Assembly: GCA_964249405.1 (NCBI GenBank)
Contig: CAXUBX010000013.1
Location: forward strand, 1-50,132
Source of the DNA: CAXTPV01 sp964249405
GTDB lineage: Bacteria > Pseudomonadota > Alphaproteobacteria > Acetobacterales > Acetobacteraceae
Direction: 5' to 3'
DNA: 50,132 bases
Shown: positions 1 through 7,642 of the stretch, piece after piece
Numbering within the stretch: position 1 is the first letter of the stretch
Layout of the letters: each line of letters starts with the position of its first letter
The notes under the pieces: generated by a model
What the model saw: only the letters and a program-made list of their open reading frames with translations
The model's database searches: none
What the model was told of the DNA's origin: nothing
Made by a program: the position numbers and the translations under genes

Positions 1-41
1 TCAAGCGCGCCGCCGAGCCTGCCCGAGAGGGCGTCGAACAT
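1..41 (-). CDS. ffh: Signal recognition particle protein Ffh, N-terminal 13 codons (runs off window)
   Basis: The first 41 bases, read on the minus strand from an ATG at 41, encode MFDALSGRLGGAL and then leave the window. This matches the usual start of the SRP54-type GTPase Ffh (MFDxLSxRLGxxxDKLRG), which binds 4.5S RNA and delivers nascent membrane proteins to FtsY. An AGGAA ribosome site precedes the ATG by a few bases. Only the start of the N domain is visible, so the call rests on 13 residues. It follows the yfgM-bamB-der-SBP run on the same strand, behind a hairpin at 70-99. Confidence 0.65.
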   Translation of the reverse strand, partial: MFDALSGRLGGAL

Positions 42-69
42 GGTTCCTGGTCCCGGCCAACGGAAGACG

Positions 70-99
70 CGCCGCTGCGCGAGCCTTCGCGGAGCGGCG
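70..99 (-). terminator. Hairpin between the substrate-binding protein gene and ffh
   Basis: Bases 70-82 (CGCCGCTGCGCGA) pair with 87-99 (TCGCGGAGCGGCG), a 13-bp stem with one G-G mismatch and the loop GCCT. It lies just past the stop codon at 116 of the minus-strand substrate-binding protein and before ffh. Only a short T-containing stretch follows on the minus strand, so it may be a weak rho-independent terminator or an mRNA 3' end stabiliser. Confidence 0.5.
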
Positions 100-115
100 T
101 GTGGAGCCACGGTGC

Positions 116-1804
116 CTAAGGGCTCCGCGCGCCCTCGTCAAGCGTCGGGAGAGGCCGCAACCTGCTGCCTTCCCCGTCATCTGTCCGGCAAGGATGGCGA
201 TCGTCGGCCAGCCGGAGGTACTCGGCTTCCAGATTGGAATTGAGCTGATAGAGGCGGTCGAACCCGCAGAGCCTCGGGCGATACAGGTAGGTGTTCACCA
301 CCTCGGGCCGGAAGATGACCGGCTGCAGCCGGGCCACGTCGTCGTCGAGCGCCTGGACCACGGCGGGGTCGGGATCGGTCGCCGCCGTCGCCAGGAGCGC
401 ATCAAGGCGCGGATCGCTGAAACCCGTGCTGTTCTCGCTGCCGCCGCTGCCGAACAGCGGGGCGACGTCCGGGAAGGCGGTGCTCCCCTGGCCGATCGAG
501 ACCGCTTCCCAGCCGCCCGGCGGACCGACCTCGCGGGCGACGATCTGATCGAAGTCGGTCAGATGGATACGCATCGCGATGCCGACCTGCCGGAGCTCCT
601 GCTGGATGATCTCGAAGCTCGCGACGTCGCTGTCGACGTCCGCGTCGACGAGCACGGTGAACGCGAGGCGCCTTCCGTGGCGCTCCTCGATCCCGGCCCG
701 GCCGGGCCGGTAGCCGTCGGCCGCGAGCAGCCGCCTGGCCGCCTCCGGGTCGAACGCAAGCGGCGGCGCGGCTGAGCGGAGATCCGCCGGCAGCCAGTCG
801 GGTTCGGTCGATGGGATGAACCCGTATTGCGGAACCCCCTGGCCATGCAGCGCGATCCGGATGATCCGTCGCTGGTCGATCGCGCGCGCGATCGCCTGCC
901 TGACCCGGACGTCGCCGAAGAACGCGACGGCGGGATTCCGCTCGTTCGGGACCAGGGAGTAGAACGACCCACGCGACGGCATCCTGAACCGGTCGAAGTG
1001 CCGCAGCCGGCTCGCCTCGGCGTCGAGGTTGAGCGGCAGGGGCGCCGCGTCGATCTCGTGCGCGCGGAGGGCCTCGAGGACATCCTGGTCCGGGAGGAAG
1101 TCGAACACGAGCCGGTCGAGCGCCGAACGGTGGCCATCGTAGCGATTGTTCGCGACGAACACGGCGTCCCGCCCGGGGTCGAGCGAGCGGATCCTGAACG
1201 GGCCGTCGACCACCCGGTAGAAGCCGGGCTCGCTCTCGGCGCTTTCCTGGGTCGCGACGTCCATTCCGGCCCAGGCCTGGCGCGGCAGCGGGGTGATCTG
1301 GCTGAGCCCGACCAGCTCGAACCAGCGCGGGTTGACGGAGCGGCGAAGCCTGAAGACGACGGTGTGGGGATCGGGTGCGGTGAGACGTTCGACCAGGTTG
1401 GGGATCCCGCCCGTACCGTAGTTCCCGTACGCCGGACCGAGTGCCCGGATCACCGACCAGTCGTACAGCACGTCGTCCGCTGTGATCTCTGTGCCGTCGG
1501 ACCAGTGCCAGGGCCGGAGCACGACGGTGAACACCGCGTTGTCGTCGCTCGGGACGATGGCGGCCGCGAGGCTCTCCGCCGGATCGATCCGCCGATCGAG
1601 CCCGGCCCAGACCAGCGGGCGGAACAGGAGGCTAGCCGCCTGCTGCTCGGCCTGCGACGAGGCGAACACCGGGTGGAGGCTCGCGAGTGCAGGCTCGGCA
1701 ACGACCACCGTGCCGGCGGCCCAGGCGGTCGGAAGCGCACCGAAGCCGACGCAGCACGCCGTCAGGATCGCTGGCAACGGCCAGCGCGACCCTGCCGAAG
1801 GCAT
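116..1804 (-). CDS. ABC transporter substrate-binding protein, peptide/oligopeptide type (SBP_bac_5)
   Basis: A 562-aa periplasmic solute receptor of the DppA/OppA type. An N-terminal signal peptide (hydrophobic core about residues 9-29, ending ...AWAAG) is followed by the two-lobe family-5 fold. Family hallmarks visible include WSDGTEITADDVLYDW near residue 100, the VRQAIARAIDQ segment, and the FTDPRLDALL-like C-terminal motif seen here as FSDPRLDALL. The start was set at the ATG at 1804, eight bases after the der stop, because the frame upstream only runs antisense-free through der and carries no signal sequence. No permease or ATPase gene is adjacent, so the receptor is orphaned in this window; its ligand cannot be read from sequence. 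Translationally it appears to ride on the der operon. Confidence 0.85.
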   Translation of the reverse strand: MPSAGSRWPLPAILTACCVGFGALPTAWAAGTVVVAEPALASLHPVFASSQAEQQAASLLFRPLVWAGLDRRIDPAESLAAAIVPSDDNAVFTVVLRPWHWSDGTEITADDVLYDWSVIRALGPAYGNYGTGGIPNLVERLTAPDPHTVVFRLRRSVNPRWFELVGLSQITPLPRQAWAGMDVATQESAESEPGFYRVVDGPFRIRSLDPGRDAVFVANNRYDGHRSALDRLVFDFLPDQDVLEALRAHEIDAAPLPLNLDAEASRLRHFDRFRMPSRGSFYSLVPNERNPAVAFFGDVRVRQAIARAIDQRRIIRIALHGQGVPQYGFIPSTEPDWLPADLRSAAPPLAFDPEAARRLLAADGYRPGRAGIEERHGRRLAFTVLVDADVDSDVASFEIIQQELRQVGIAMRIHLTDFDQIVAREVGPPGGWEAVSIGQGSTAFPDVAPLFGSGGSENSTGFSDPRLDALLATAATDPDPAVVQALDDDVARLQPVIFRPEVVNTYLYRPRLCGFDRLYQLNSNLEAEYLRLADDRHPCRTDDGEGSRLRPLPTLDEGARSP

Positions 1805-1812
1805 GGTGACGG

Positions 1813-3231
1813 CTATCGCCGATCCGCGAAGGGGTTCTCGGTGCCGCGTGCGAGCAGCCGGATTGGGACACCGGGCAGGTCGAACGCCTCGCGAAGACCA
1901 TTGACCAGGTAGCGTCGGTAATCCTCGGGCGTCTTCTCGGCACGCGTCCCGAACAGGACGAAGGTCGGCGGTCTCGCCTTCGCCTGGGTGAGGTAGCGGA
2001 GCTTCAGCCGTCTGCCGTCGACCAGCGGCGGCGCGTGACGCTCCGTCGCGTGCTCGAACCAGCGGTTGAGCTCGCCGGTCGGAACCCGGCGGTTCCAGAC
2101 CTCGGCAAGGGTCCGGCAGGCGGGCAGCAGCCGCTCCACGCCCGCGCCGGTCAGCGCCGAGAGCGTCACCACCGGAAGACCCTTCATCTGCGCGAGAGAC
2201 GTCTCGAGCCGATCGGTGATGGCCTTCCGGGTGGCGTTCCGGTCGGTGACCGCGTCCCACTTGTTGAGCGCAAGGACGCAGCCCCTGCCCTCGCGCTCGA
2301 CCAGCCGGGCGATCTGCAGGTCCTGCTCCTCGATCCCGCGCGTCGCATCGAGCACCAGCACGACCAGCTCGGCCATCTTCAGCGCCTCGATCGTCGCCGA
2401 GACCGACATCCGTTCGAGCGAGGCCTCGATCCGGGCGCGCTTCCTCAGCCCTGCCGTGTCGACCAGCGCGACCGCGCCTTCGGCATCGCTGAGCTCGACG
2501 GTGACCGCGTCGCGGGTGAGGCCCGGCTCGGGGCCGGTGATCATCCGCTCGCTGCCGAACAGCCGGTTGAGCAGGCTCGACTTCCCGGCATTCGGCCGGC
2601 CGACGATCGCGAGCCGGAGCGGCCCCGGGGGTCGGATGTCCGGCTCGTCGCCGGCGGCGTCCCCGCTCCGCGGGCCGGACTCCGGCAAGGGAGGGAGGCG
2701 ATCGGCGATCTCGCCCATCAGGTCGGCGATCCCCTCGCCGTGCTCGGCCGAGACGGCGACCGGGGTTCCGAGCCCGAGCGAGAAGGCCTCCATCGCGCCC
2801 GCCGCCCCGCCCCGCCCTTCGGACTTGTTCGCGACCAGAAGCACGGGCCTGTTCTGCCGACGGAGCCAGGACGCGAAATGCGCGTCGGCCGGCGTCACGC
2901 CGGCGCGCGCATCGACCACGAACACGATCAGCGCCGCCTCGCCGACCGCGGTCTCCGAGGAGGACCGCATCCGGCCCGGGATCGTCTCCGGGGGCGCTTC
3001 CTCGAGACCGGCCGTGTCCACCAGCCGCACGGTGCGGCCGCGCAGCGTCGCGACCGCTTCCTTGCGGTCGCGGGTCACGCCCGGCTGGTCGGACACGAGC
3101 GCGCTGCGTCGCCCGGCCAGCCGATTGAACAACGTCGACTTGCCGACATTCGGCCGCCCCGCGACGACCACGGCCGGCAGCGCGGAGGAAGCCGGCGCCT
3201 CCGGGTCAGGCGTAGGCGGTGAGACGGCCAT
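1813..3231 (-). CDS. der: Ribosome biogenesis GTPase Der (EngA)
   Basis: A 472-aa double-GTPase needed for 50S subunit maturation, acting in the cytoplasm. The first G domain has G1 GRPNVGKS (residues 25-32), G3 DTAG (72-75) and G4 NKSE; the second has GRPNAGKS (211-218), DTAG and NKWD. A basic KH-like C-terminal domain follows (about 380-465). The length is normal for Der (about 440-490). The GTP-binding elements are intact in both domains. Its start overlaps the end of bamB by 26 bases, and the substrate-binding protein begins eight bases after its stop. The yfgM-bamB-der order is conserved across proteobacteria and supports the call. Confidence 0.96.
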   Translation of the reverse strand: MAVSPPTPDPEAPASSALPAVVVAGRPNVGKSTLFNRLAGRRSALVSDQPGVTRDRKEAVATLRGRTVRLVDTAGLEEAPPETIPGRMRSSSETAVGEAALIVFVVDARAGVTPADAHFASWLRRQNRPVLLVANKSEGRGGAAGAMEAFSLGLGTPVAVSAEHGEGIADLMGEIADRLPPLPESGPRSGDAAGDEPDIRPPGPLRLAIVGRPNAGKSSLLNRLFGSERMITGPEPGLTRDAVTVELSDAEGAVALVDTAGLRKRARIEASLERMSVSATIEALKMAELVVLVLDATRGIEEQDLQIARLVEREGRGCVLALNKWDAVTDRNATRKAITDRLETSLAQMKGLPVVTLSALTGAGVERLLPACRTLAEVWNRRVPTGELNRWFEHATERHAPPLVDGRRLKLRYLTQAKARPPTFVLFGTRAEKTPEDYRRYLVNGLREAFDLPGVPIRLLARGTENPFADRR

Positions 3232-4552
3232 CGTCGGTGAGCAACAGGAGCATGTCGCCCGCCGCGATGGGCGGGTTCGAGGCCGGCGCGTGCGTCTTTC
3301 GGTCCGAAACGATCGCGCCCTCGGCCGGATCGAGCAGGACCAGGGTCCGGTGATCGCTCGCCAGCACGAGCTTGCCGCCGGCGAGCACCGGACCGGACCA
3401 CAGGATCGGCTGTGCCTCGGTGTTCGGTTTCACGTAGCGCGGCAGGACGCTCGTCCAGCGCACGTGCCCGCTCGCCTGCTCGAGGCAGGCGACCGTCTGG
3501 TTCGAGGTCAGGATGAAGATCCATTCGCCGGTGACCACCGGGCTCTGCACGCCACCCACCGGGCGCTCCCAGATCCGTCTCCCGGTGCGCAGATCGGTCG
3601 CGGTGATCAGCCCGTCCGCGCTGATCGCGTAGACGGTATCGTTGTCGACCACCGGCTCGCCGAAGATCGAGGCGAAGGCGAGCGGGCTGGCCGCGGTGAG
3701 ACCGCCGAGCACGTCGGTCCACACCACCGAGCCGTCCACCGTGTTGAGCACCGCGATCTCGCCCGAGCCGAACCCCGCGACCACGATGTCGCCGGCGACG
3801 GCCGGCGCCGGCTGGCCGAGCAGGGTGTCGAACGAGGTCTGCGCCTGGTAGGTCCAGAGCGGCTTGCCGGTCGTGATGTCGGCCGCGAACAGGCGCTGGT
3901 CGATGGTCCCGAAATACAGCTTGCCCGACGCCACCGTCGGCGCCGAACGGGCCGGGACGACGGTCGTGATCCGCCAGCGGATGCGGCCGGTCGCGGCATC
4001 GATCGCGAGCGCGTCGGCCAGCCCGGTTACCGCATACACGACCCCGTCGGCGGTGGTGATGCCGCCCCCGACGTTGCTGCTCGAGACCTTCTTCGGCCGG
4101 GTCGCCACGTGCCAGAGCAGCCGGCCGGTCCGGAGATCGAACGCATCGACGTTGGCCGCGGCGTCCATCGTGAAAACCCGGCCATCGGCGACCAGGGGCG
4201 ATGCGGTGAGACGCGAGCGGAAGCCTTGACCTTCGCCGATCGGGACCTGCCAGACGACCCTGCCGGTGTCGGGCCATGTCGGGTTGGCGGCGACGTGGCT
4301 CGGCACGCGCCCCGGCTGTGGCCAGATGCCTCCGCCGGTGTCCGCCGGGAGCGTCACCGGCCGGTCGGCGAGCGTGGGATCCGGCACCAGGCGGGTGACG
4401 GTCGGCATGATGTCGATCCGTCGTCCGGGCGTGATCGGCTTCTTGTCTTCCGAGAACAGGCCGCAGGCCGCGAGGGCGGCAGTCGCCGGGAACGAGACGC
4501 CGGCGCGGAGCAGGGCGCGGCGGTTTACCCGCCCGTTCATGTCTCCGCTCAT
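3206..4552 (-). CDS. bamB: Outer-membrane assembly factor BamB-like PQQ-repeat beta-propeller lipoprotein
   Basis: A 448-aa protein with an arginine pair (RRALLR, residues 11-16) and a lipobox LAAC (27-30), so it is probably a lipoprotein anchored in the outer membrane. The body is built of repeated PQQ-type propeller blades, each with an A-x-D-x-x-T-G-x-x-x-W pattern (for example FDLRTGRLLW, IDAATGRIRW, ADITTGKPLW, TDLRTGRRIW). BamB is the beta-propeller scaffold of the BAM complex that inserts outer-membrane proteins. The start ATG overlaps the upstream TPR gene stop as ATGA, so the two are translationally coupled. Location between the yfgM-like gene and der is the classic arrangement. Without the operon it could be called only a PQQ-binding-like protein. 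Confidence 0.88.
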   Translation of the reverse strand: MSGDMNGRVNRRALLRAGVSFPATAALAACGLFSEDKKPITPGRRIDIMPTVTRLVPDPTLADRPVTLPADTGGGIWPQPGRVPSHVAANPTWPDTGRVVWQVPIGEGQGFRSRLTASPLVADGRVFTMDAAANVDAFDLRTGRLLWHVATRPKKVSSSNVGGGITTADGVVYAVTGLADALAIDAATGRIRWRITTVVPARSAPTVASGKLYFGTIDQRLFAADITTGKPLWTYQAQTSFDTLLGQPAPAVAGDIVVAGFGSGEIAVLNTVDGSVVWTDVLGGLTAASPLAFASIFGEPVVDNDTVYAISADGLITATDLRTGRRIWERPVGGVQSPVVTGEWIFILTSNQTVACLEQASGHVRWTSVLPRYVKPNTEAQPILWSGPVLAGGKLVLASDHRTLVLLDPAEGAIVSDRKTHAPASNPPIAAGDMLLLLTDDGRLTAYA

Positions 4553-5271
4553 CCACCTGCTCCGCCGGATGCCGCGCCGAGTGCCTGGAGCATCGTGCTG
4601 GCCCGTTCCCGGAGCCCGGTCGGCGCATCGCCGTCGGCGACCAGCGTGGAAAGCGTCCGGCGGGTCTCGTCGGCGTGACCCTGCTCGAGCGCGATCATCG
4701 CACCGGTCTCGAGTGCCAGCGCCCGGAACGGGGCGCCGGGACGCTCGAGCGTCGCGAGACGGACCTTCTGCTCCGCGGCGTGCGGACCGGACGACTGGCG
4801 GTCGACAGAGAGCAGGGTCGCAAGCTCGCGCATCGCCGGGGGCGCCGCGCCGTCGGCCGCGACCGCGTCCAGCAACCGGATCGCACCCGCGTTGTCGCCA
4901 CGGTCGCCGAGAAGCTGAGCGGCCCGGAGCCGGGCCAACGTCCGGATGCCGGGCAGCGGCGCATGCTCGAGCGGGCCGAACAAGGTGAGTGCCCGGGCGT
5001 GCGCCTTGGCCGCGCCGGTCGCCGACTGGTCGTCGGCCGCCATCTGCGCATCGAAGAACAGTCCTGACAGCCTCGCGTCCCGTGCCTCGCGGTGCGAGAT
5101 GGTCTCCTGCCAGACGGCGACCGCGACGACCGCGACCACGGCGACGATCGCGGCGAGCGGCGCCCAGCGCCGCGCCGCCGCACGCGCCCGCTCGGCCCGC
5201 ACATCCTCATCCACCTCGGCGAACAGGTCGGCCACGTGCTCTGCGATCCCTCCGGGAAAGGCGCGGACCAT
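4549..5271 (-). CDS. YfgM-like tetratricopeptide protein with one membrane segment
   Basis: A 240-aa protein: a short cytoplasmic head rich in Asp/Glu (HVADLFAEVDEDVRAER), a single transmembrane helix at about residues 38-54, and a periplasmic alpha-helical TPR-like domain to the end. This is the layout of YfgM, an ancillary periplasmic chaperone of the SecYEG translocon. The start ATG at 5271 was chosen because upstream sequence in the same frame is Arg/Pro-rich non-coding-like. The stop overlaps the BamB start (ATGA). It heads the operon with bamB, der and the substrate-binding protein, and is divergent from the lipoprotein gene at 5344. TPR sequences diverge fast, so the assignment relies partly on gene order. 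Confidence 0.8.
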   Translation of the reverse strand: MVRAFPGGIAEHVADLFAEVDEDVRAERARAAARRWAPLAAIVAVVAVVAVAVWQETISHREARDARLSGLFFDAQMAADDQSATGAAKAHARALTLFGPLEHAPLPGIRTLARLRAAQLLGDRGDNAGAIRLLDAVAADGAAPPAMRELATLLSVDRQSSGPHAAEQKVRLATLERPGAPFRALALETGAMIALEQGHADETRRTLSTLVADGDAPTGLRERASTMLQALGAASGGAGG

Positions 5272-5343
5272 AACGACGGGGGATCGGAGGGGCAAACAGC
5301 ACCGGTCACGATCCGGTAAGCCTGTTCTGCGACGGTTCCTGGG

Positions 5344-5745
5344 ATGCGAACCCTGTCCCGTCCGTGTTCCCGCTGGCTCGGCGCCCTCGCGCTCGGCGCG
5401 TCGACCGCGCTCGCGTCCTGCGCGCCGGGAACCGTGGTCCCGGTGGTGGGCGGCGCCGGCATCGACATCGCCGTGTTCCACCGGGATCTGTTCGACATGC
5501 TGGTGTCGGGCCTGAGCGGGCGCGACTGCTCGGTGGTCAGGCTCGACCGCGGCGAGACCTATTGCCGCCCGGTCGAGCCGCCAACGCCGCCGATCCCGTA
5601 CTGCACCAGAAGCCTCGGCGTGGTGGATTGCTGGGCCGATCCGGAGGCGATGCCTGACATTCCGCCCGAGGTGGCGGACGGTCCGCGCGCGCTGACCCCG
5701 ATCCAGGAGCACGACCGCACGGCGCCCTGGCCGCACCTGTTCTGA
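5344..5745 (+). CDS. Small secreted lipoprotein of unknown function
   Basis: A 133-aa protein with a clear type II signal peptide: positive residues, a hydrophobic stretch and the lipobox LASC at residues 23-26, followed by APG. The mature part has four further cysteines and many prolines (EPPTPPIPYC) and probably forms a disulphide-stabilised domain. I do not recognise a function. It is transcribed divergently from the yfgM-bamB-der operon with about 70 bases in between, which hints at, but does not prove, a cell-envelope role. Confidence 0.75.
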   Translation: MRTLSRPCSRWLGALALGASTALASCAPGTVVPVVGGAGIDIAVFHRDLFDMLVSGLSGRDCSVVRLDRGETYCRPVEPPTPPIPYCTRSLGVVDCWADPEAMPDIPPEVADGPRALTPIQEHDRTAPWPHLF

Positions 5746-6137
5746 GGGGTCCGCGAGAGGACGGTCCGGCCCGGCTGTGCCAAACCGGTTGTTTCCGTGG
5801 CGGCATAGGTTCAATAGCCTATCGGAACGACGGCGCGCGCGCCGTCAAGCGGTTCGGTCACGTCGTCTCTGCTTCACGAGCAGCGTCTGCCTTTGCCTCG
5901 CGGCCGACTTCTCCCTGGCCCGAGTGGTCTGCGCGGCTGGCTTGGCCGCTCCTTCCGCGTCGACGATTGGCTGATCGTCCTCTCCGCCATCGCCGGCCTC
6001 GTCGCGAGCCTTGTCGTCCTGAAGGTCCTCGCGGCGACAGGCTGGAGCTTCAGCATCCTCCCGAGCGTCTCCCTCGGGTTCGTCCCGGACGCAGACGCCA
6101 TCGTTCAGGATTTAACGGGCCCTGCCGTAGCGCTCCA
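5746..6137. other. Region between lipoprotein gene and gap; no convincing gene
   Basis: About 390 bases without a confident gene. It holds an ATAGG/CCTAT short hairpin just after the lipoprotein and an 18-bp palindrome at 5829-5846. A plus-strand frame from the ATG at 5893 encodes a hydrophobic stretch (WLIVLSAIAGLVASLVVLKV) with GC-rich third positions, which could be the start of a small membrane protein. If the gap at 6193 is removed, that frame would continue some 240 bases antisense into the dihydroorotase gene, so I do not call it as real. Confidence 0.3.
5829..5846. repeat. 18-bp perfect palindrome
   Basis: GACGGCGCG joined directly to its reverse complement CGCGCCGTC, with no spacer. 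It lies 84 bases past the lipoprotein stop. It may be a cruciform/terminator element, a dyad operator or chance in GC-rich DNA. Confidence 0.45.
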
Positions 6138-6347
6138 GCGCGCTCAGACGAAGCGGGCGAGACGGCCCGTCTGCGTCCCGAGCAATGCGCCANNNNNNNN
6201 NNNNNNNNNNNNNNNNNNNNNNNNNNNNNNNNNNNNNNNNNNNNNNNNNNNNNNNNNNNNNNNNNNNNNNNNNNNNNNNNNNNNNNNNNNNNGCGCGCTC
6301 AGACGAAGCGGGCGAGACGGCCCGTCTGCGTCCCGAGCAATGCGCCA
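6138..6347. repeat. 55-bp direct duplication flanking a 100-N assembly gap
   Basis: Bases 6138-6192 are identical to 6293-6347, and the 100 Ns (6193-6292) sit between the two copies. Both copies encode, on the minus strand, the same last residues of the dihydroorotase-like protein including its TGA stop. The simplest explanation is two contig ends that overlap by 55 bases (a common k-mer length) but were scaffolded with a placeholder gap. The real chromosome probably has one copy and no gap. Confidence 0.85.
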
Positions 6348-7621
6348 TCCCGCATGACGATCCGTCCGCGGACGATCGTCGCCACCGGCCAGCCCGTCAC
6401 GGCGAACCCTTCGAACGGCGACCAGCCGCAGGGGGACGCGAGGGAAGCGCTCTCGATCCGGCGGCGGGAGCGGAGATCCACCAGCGTCAGATCGGCCTCG
6501 AAACCGCGCGCGATCCGACCCTTGGTCGGCAGGCCGTAGACGCGCGCCGGGCCGGCGGACATCAGGTCGGCGAGGCGCTCGATCGTGAGACGCCCGGCGG
6601 CGACATGGTCGAGCATCACCGGAAGCAGGGTCTGCACGCCGGTCAGCCCGGCGGCGGTGTCCGGCCAGGGCTTCTCCTTCGCGCGTCTCGGATGCGGCGC
6701 GTGGTCGGACCCGATCGTGTCGACCCGCCCATCGGCGACGGCGCGCCACGCCGCCTGCCGATGCCGCGCGTCGCGGATCGGCGGGTTCATCACCGCGTAG
6801 GCACCGAGACGCTCGTAGGCCTCGGGAGCCGTCTCGGTGAGATGATTGACGAGGACCTCGACGGTCGCGAGGTCGCGGTGCGCGTCAAGCCAGTCGAGTT
6901 CCTCGGCCGTCGAGACATGCAGGATGTGGATCGGCCGCGTCGCGGCACGCGCGAGGGCGACGATCCGGCGCGTGCCAAGGAAGGCGCATTCCTCGTCGCG
7001 CCAGCGGCGATGGTCGTCGTAGGTGCCGCCCGCCGGGAACAGCGCGCGTCGCGCGCGGAGCCGCGCCTCATCCTCGCTGTGGAAGGCGACACGCCTCGTG
7101 CCGCTCGCCAGCACGCGCGCGATCCCCTCGTCGTCGGCGACCAGGAGATCGCCGGTCGAGCTTCCGGCGAACACCTTGACCGCCGCGACGCCGAGCAGGC
7201 GTTCGAGCGAGGCGAGCGCGTCCGCGTTGCCGGCGGTCGCCCCGACGTAGAGCCCGACATCGCACCACGCGACACGCTCCACGTGCGCCGCCTTTCGCGC
7301 GAGGCTCGGCGCGTCGATCGCGGGATGGCTGGTGTTCGGCATGTCGAATACGGTGGTGACGCCGCCGAGCACGGCACCTCGCGTCCCGGTCTCCATCGTC
7401 TCGACGTCGGGCCGGTCCGCGTCCCCGCCGTCGCGGAAATGGACATGCGGGTCGATGATGCCCGGCAGGACGTGCAGGCCGCGCGCATCGATCGTCTCGT
7501 CCCCGTCGGCGACCCGCCCGATCCTCGCGATCCGGCCGTGCCGCATGGCGAGATCGGCGATGGCGGATCCCCAGGGAAAGACCACCGTGCCGTTGCGGAT
7601 GACGAGATCGTGGTCCGGCAC
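6299..7621 (-). CDS. Dihydroorotase-family amidohydrolase
   Basis: A 440-aa cyclic amidohydrolase (dihydroorotase/allantoinase/hydantoinase superfamily, TIM barrel with a binuclear metal site). Visible ligands: HVH at residues 59-61 after GIIDP, the lysine of VKVFAGSS, the histidines of HSEDE and HILHVST, and the aspartate in IGSDHAPH. The reaction expected for the closest class is carbamoyl-aspartate to dihydroorotate in pyrimidine synthesis, but no other pyr gene is near, so a non-pyrimidine role in the operon is possible. The start is a GTG at 7621, preceded by AAGGGAA. It is 21 bases after asnB in the same operon. The 3' end lies in the duplicated 55 bases at the gap but is intact here. 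Confidence 0.85.
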   Translation of the reverse strand: MPDHDLVIRNGTVVFPWGSAIADLAMRHGRIARIGRVADGDETIDARGLHVLPGIIDPHVHFRDGGDADRPDVETMETGTRGAVLGGVTTVFDMPNTSHPAIDAPSLARKAAHVERVAWCDVGLYVGATAGNADALASLERLLGVAAVKVFAGSSTGDLLVADDEGIARVLASGTRRVAFHSEDEARLRARRALFPAGGTYDDHRRWRDEECAFLGTRRIVALARAATRPIHILHVSTAEELDWLDAHRDLATVEVLVNHLTETAPEAYERLGAYAVMNPPIRDARHRQAAWRAVADGRVDTIGSDHAPHPRRAKEKPWPDTAAGLTGVQTLLPVMLDHVAAGRLTIERLADLMSAGPARVYGLPTKGRIARGFEADLTLVDLRSRRRIESASLASPCGWSPFEGFAVTGWPVATIVRGRIVMRDGALLGTQTGRLARFV

Positions 7622-7642
7622 CGCGCTTCCCTTCCGTTCCGG

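Noticed and set aside
5893..6192. Plus-strand hydrophobic frame with a candidate membrane segment
   Set aside because: After collapsing the false gap it would run 240 bases antisense into the amidohydrolase. No ribosome site or homologue is evident.
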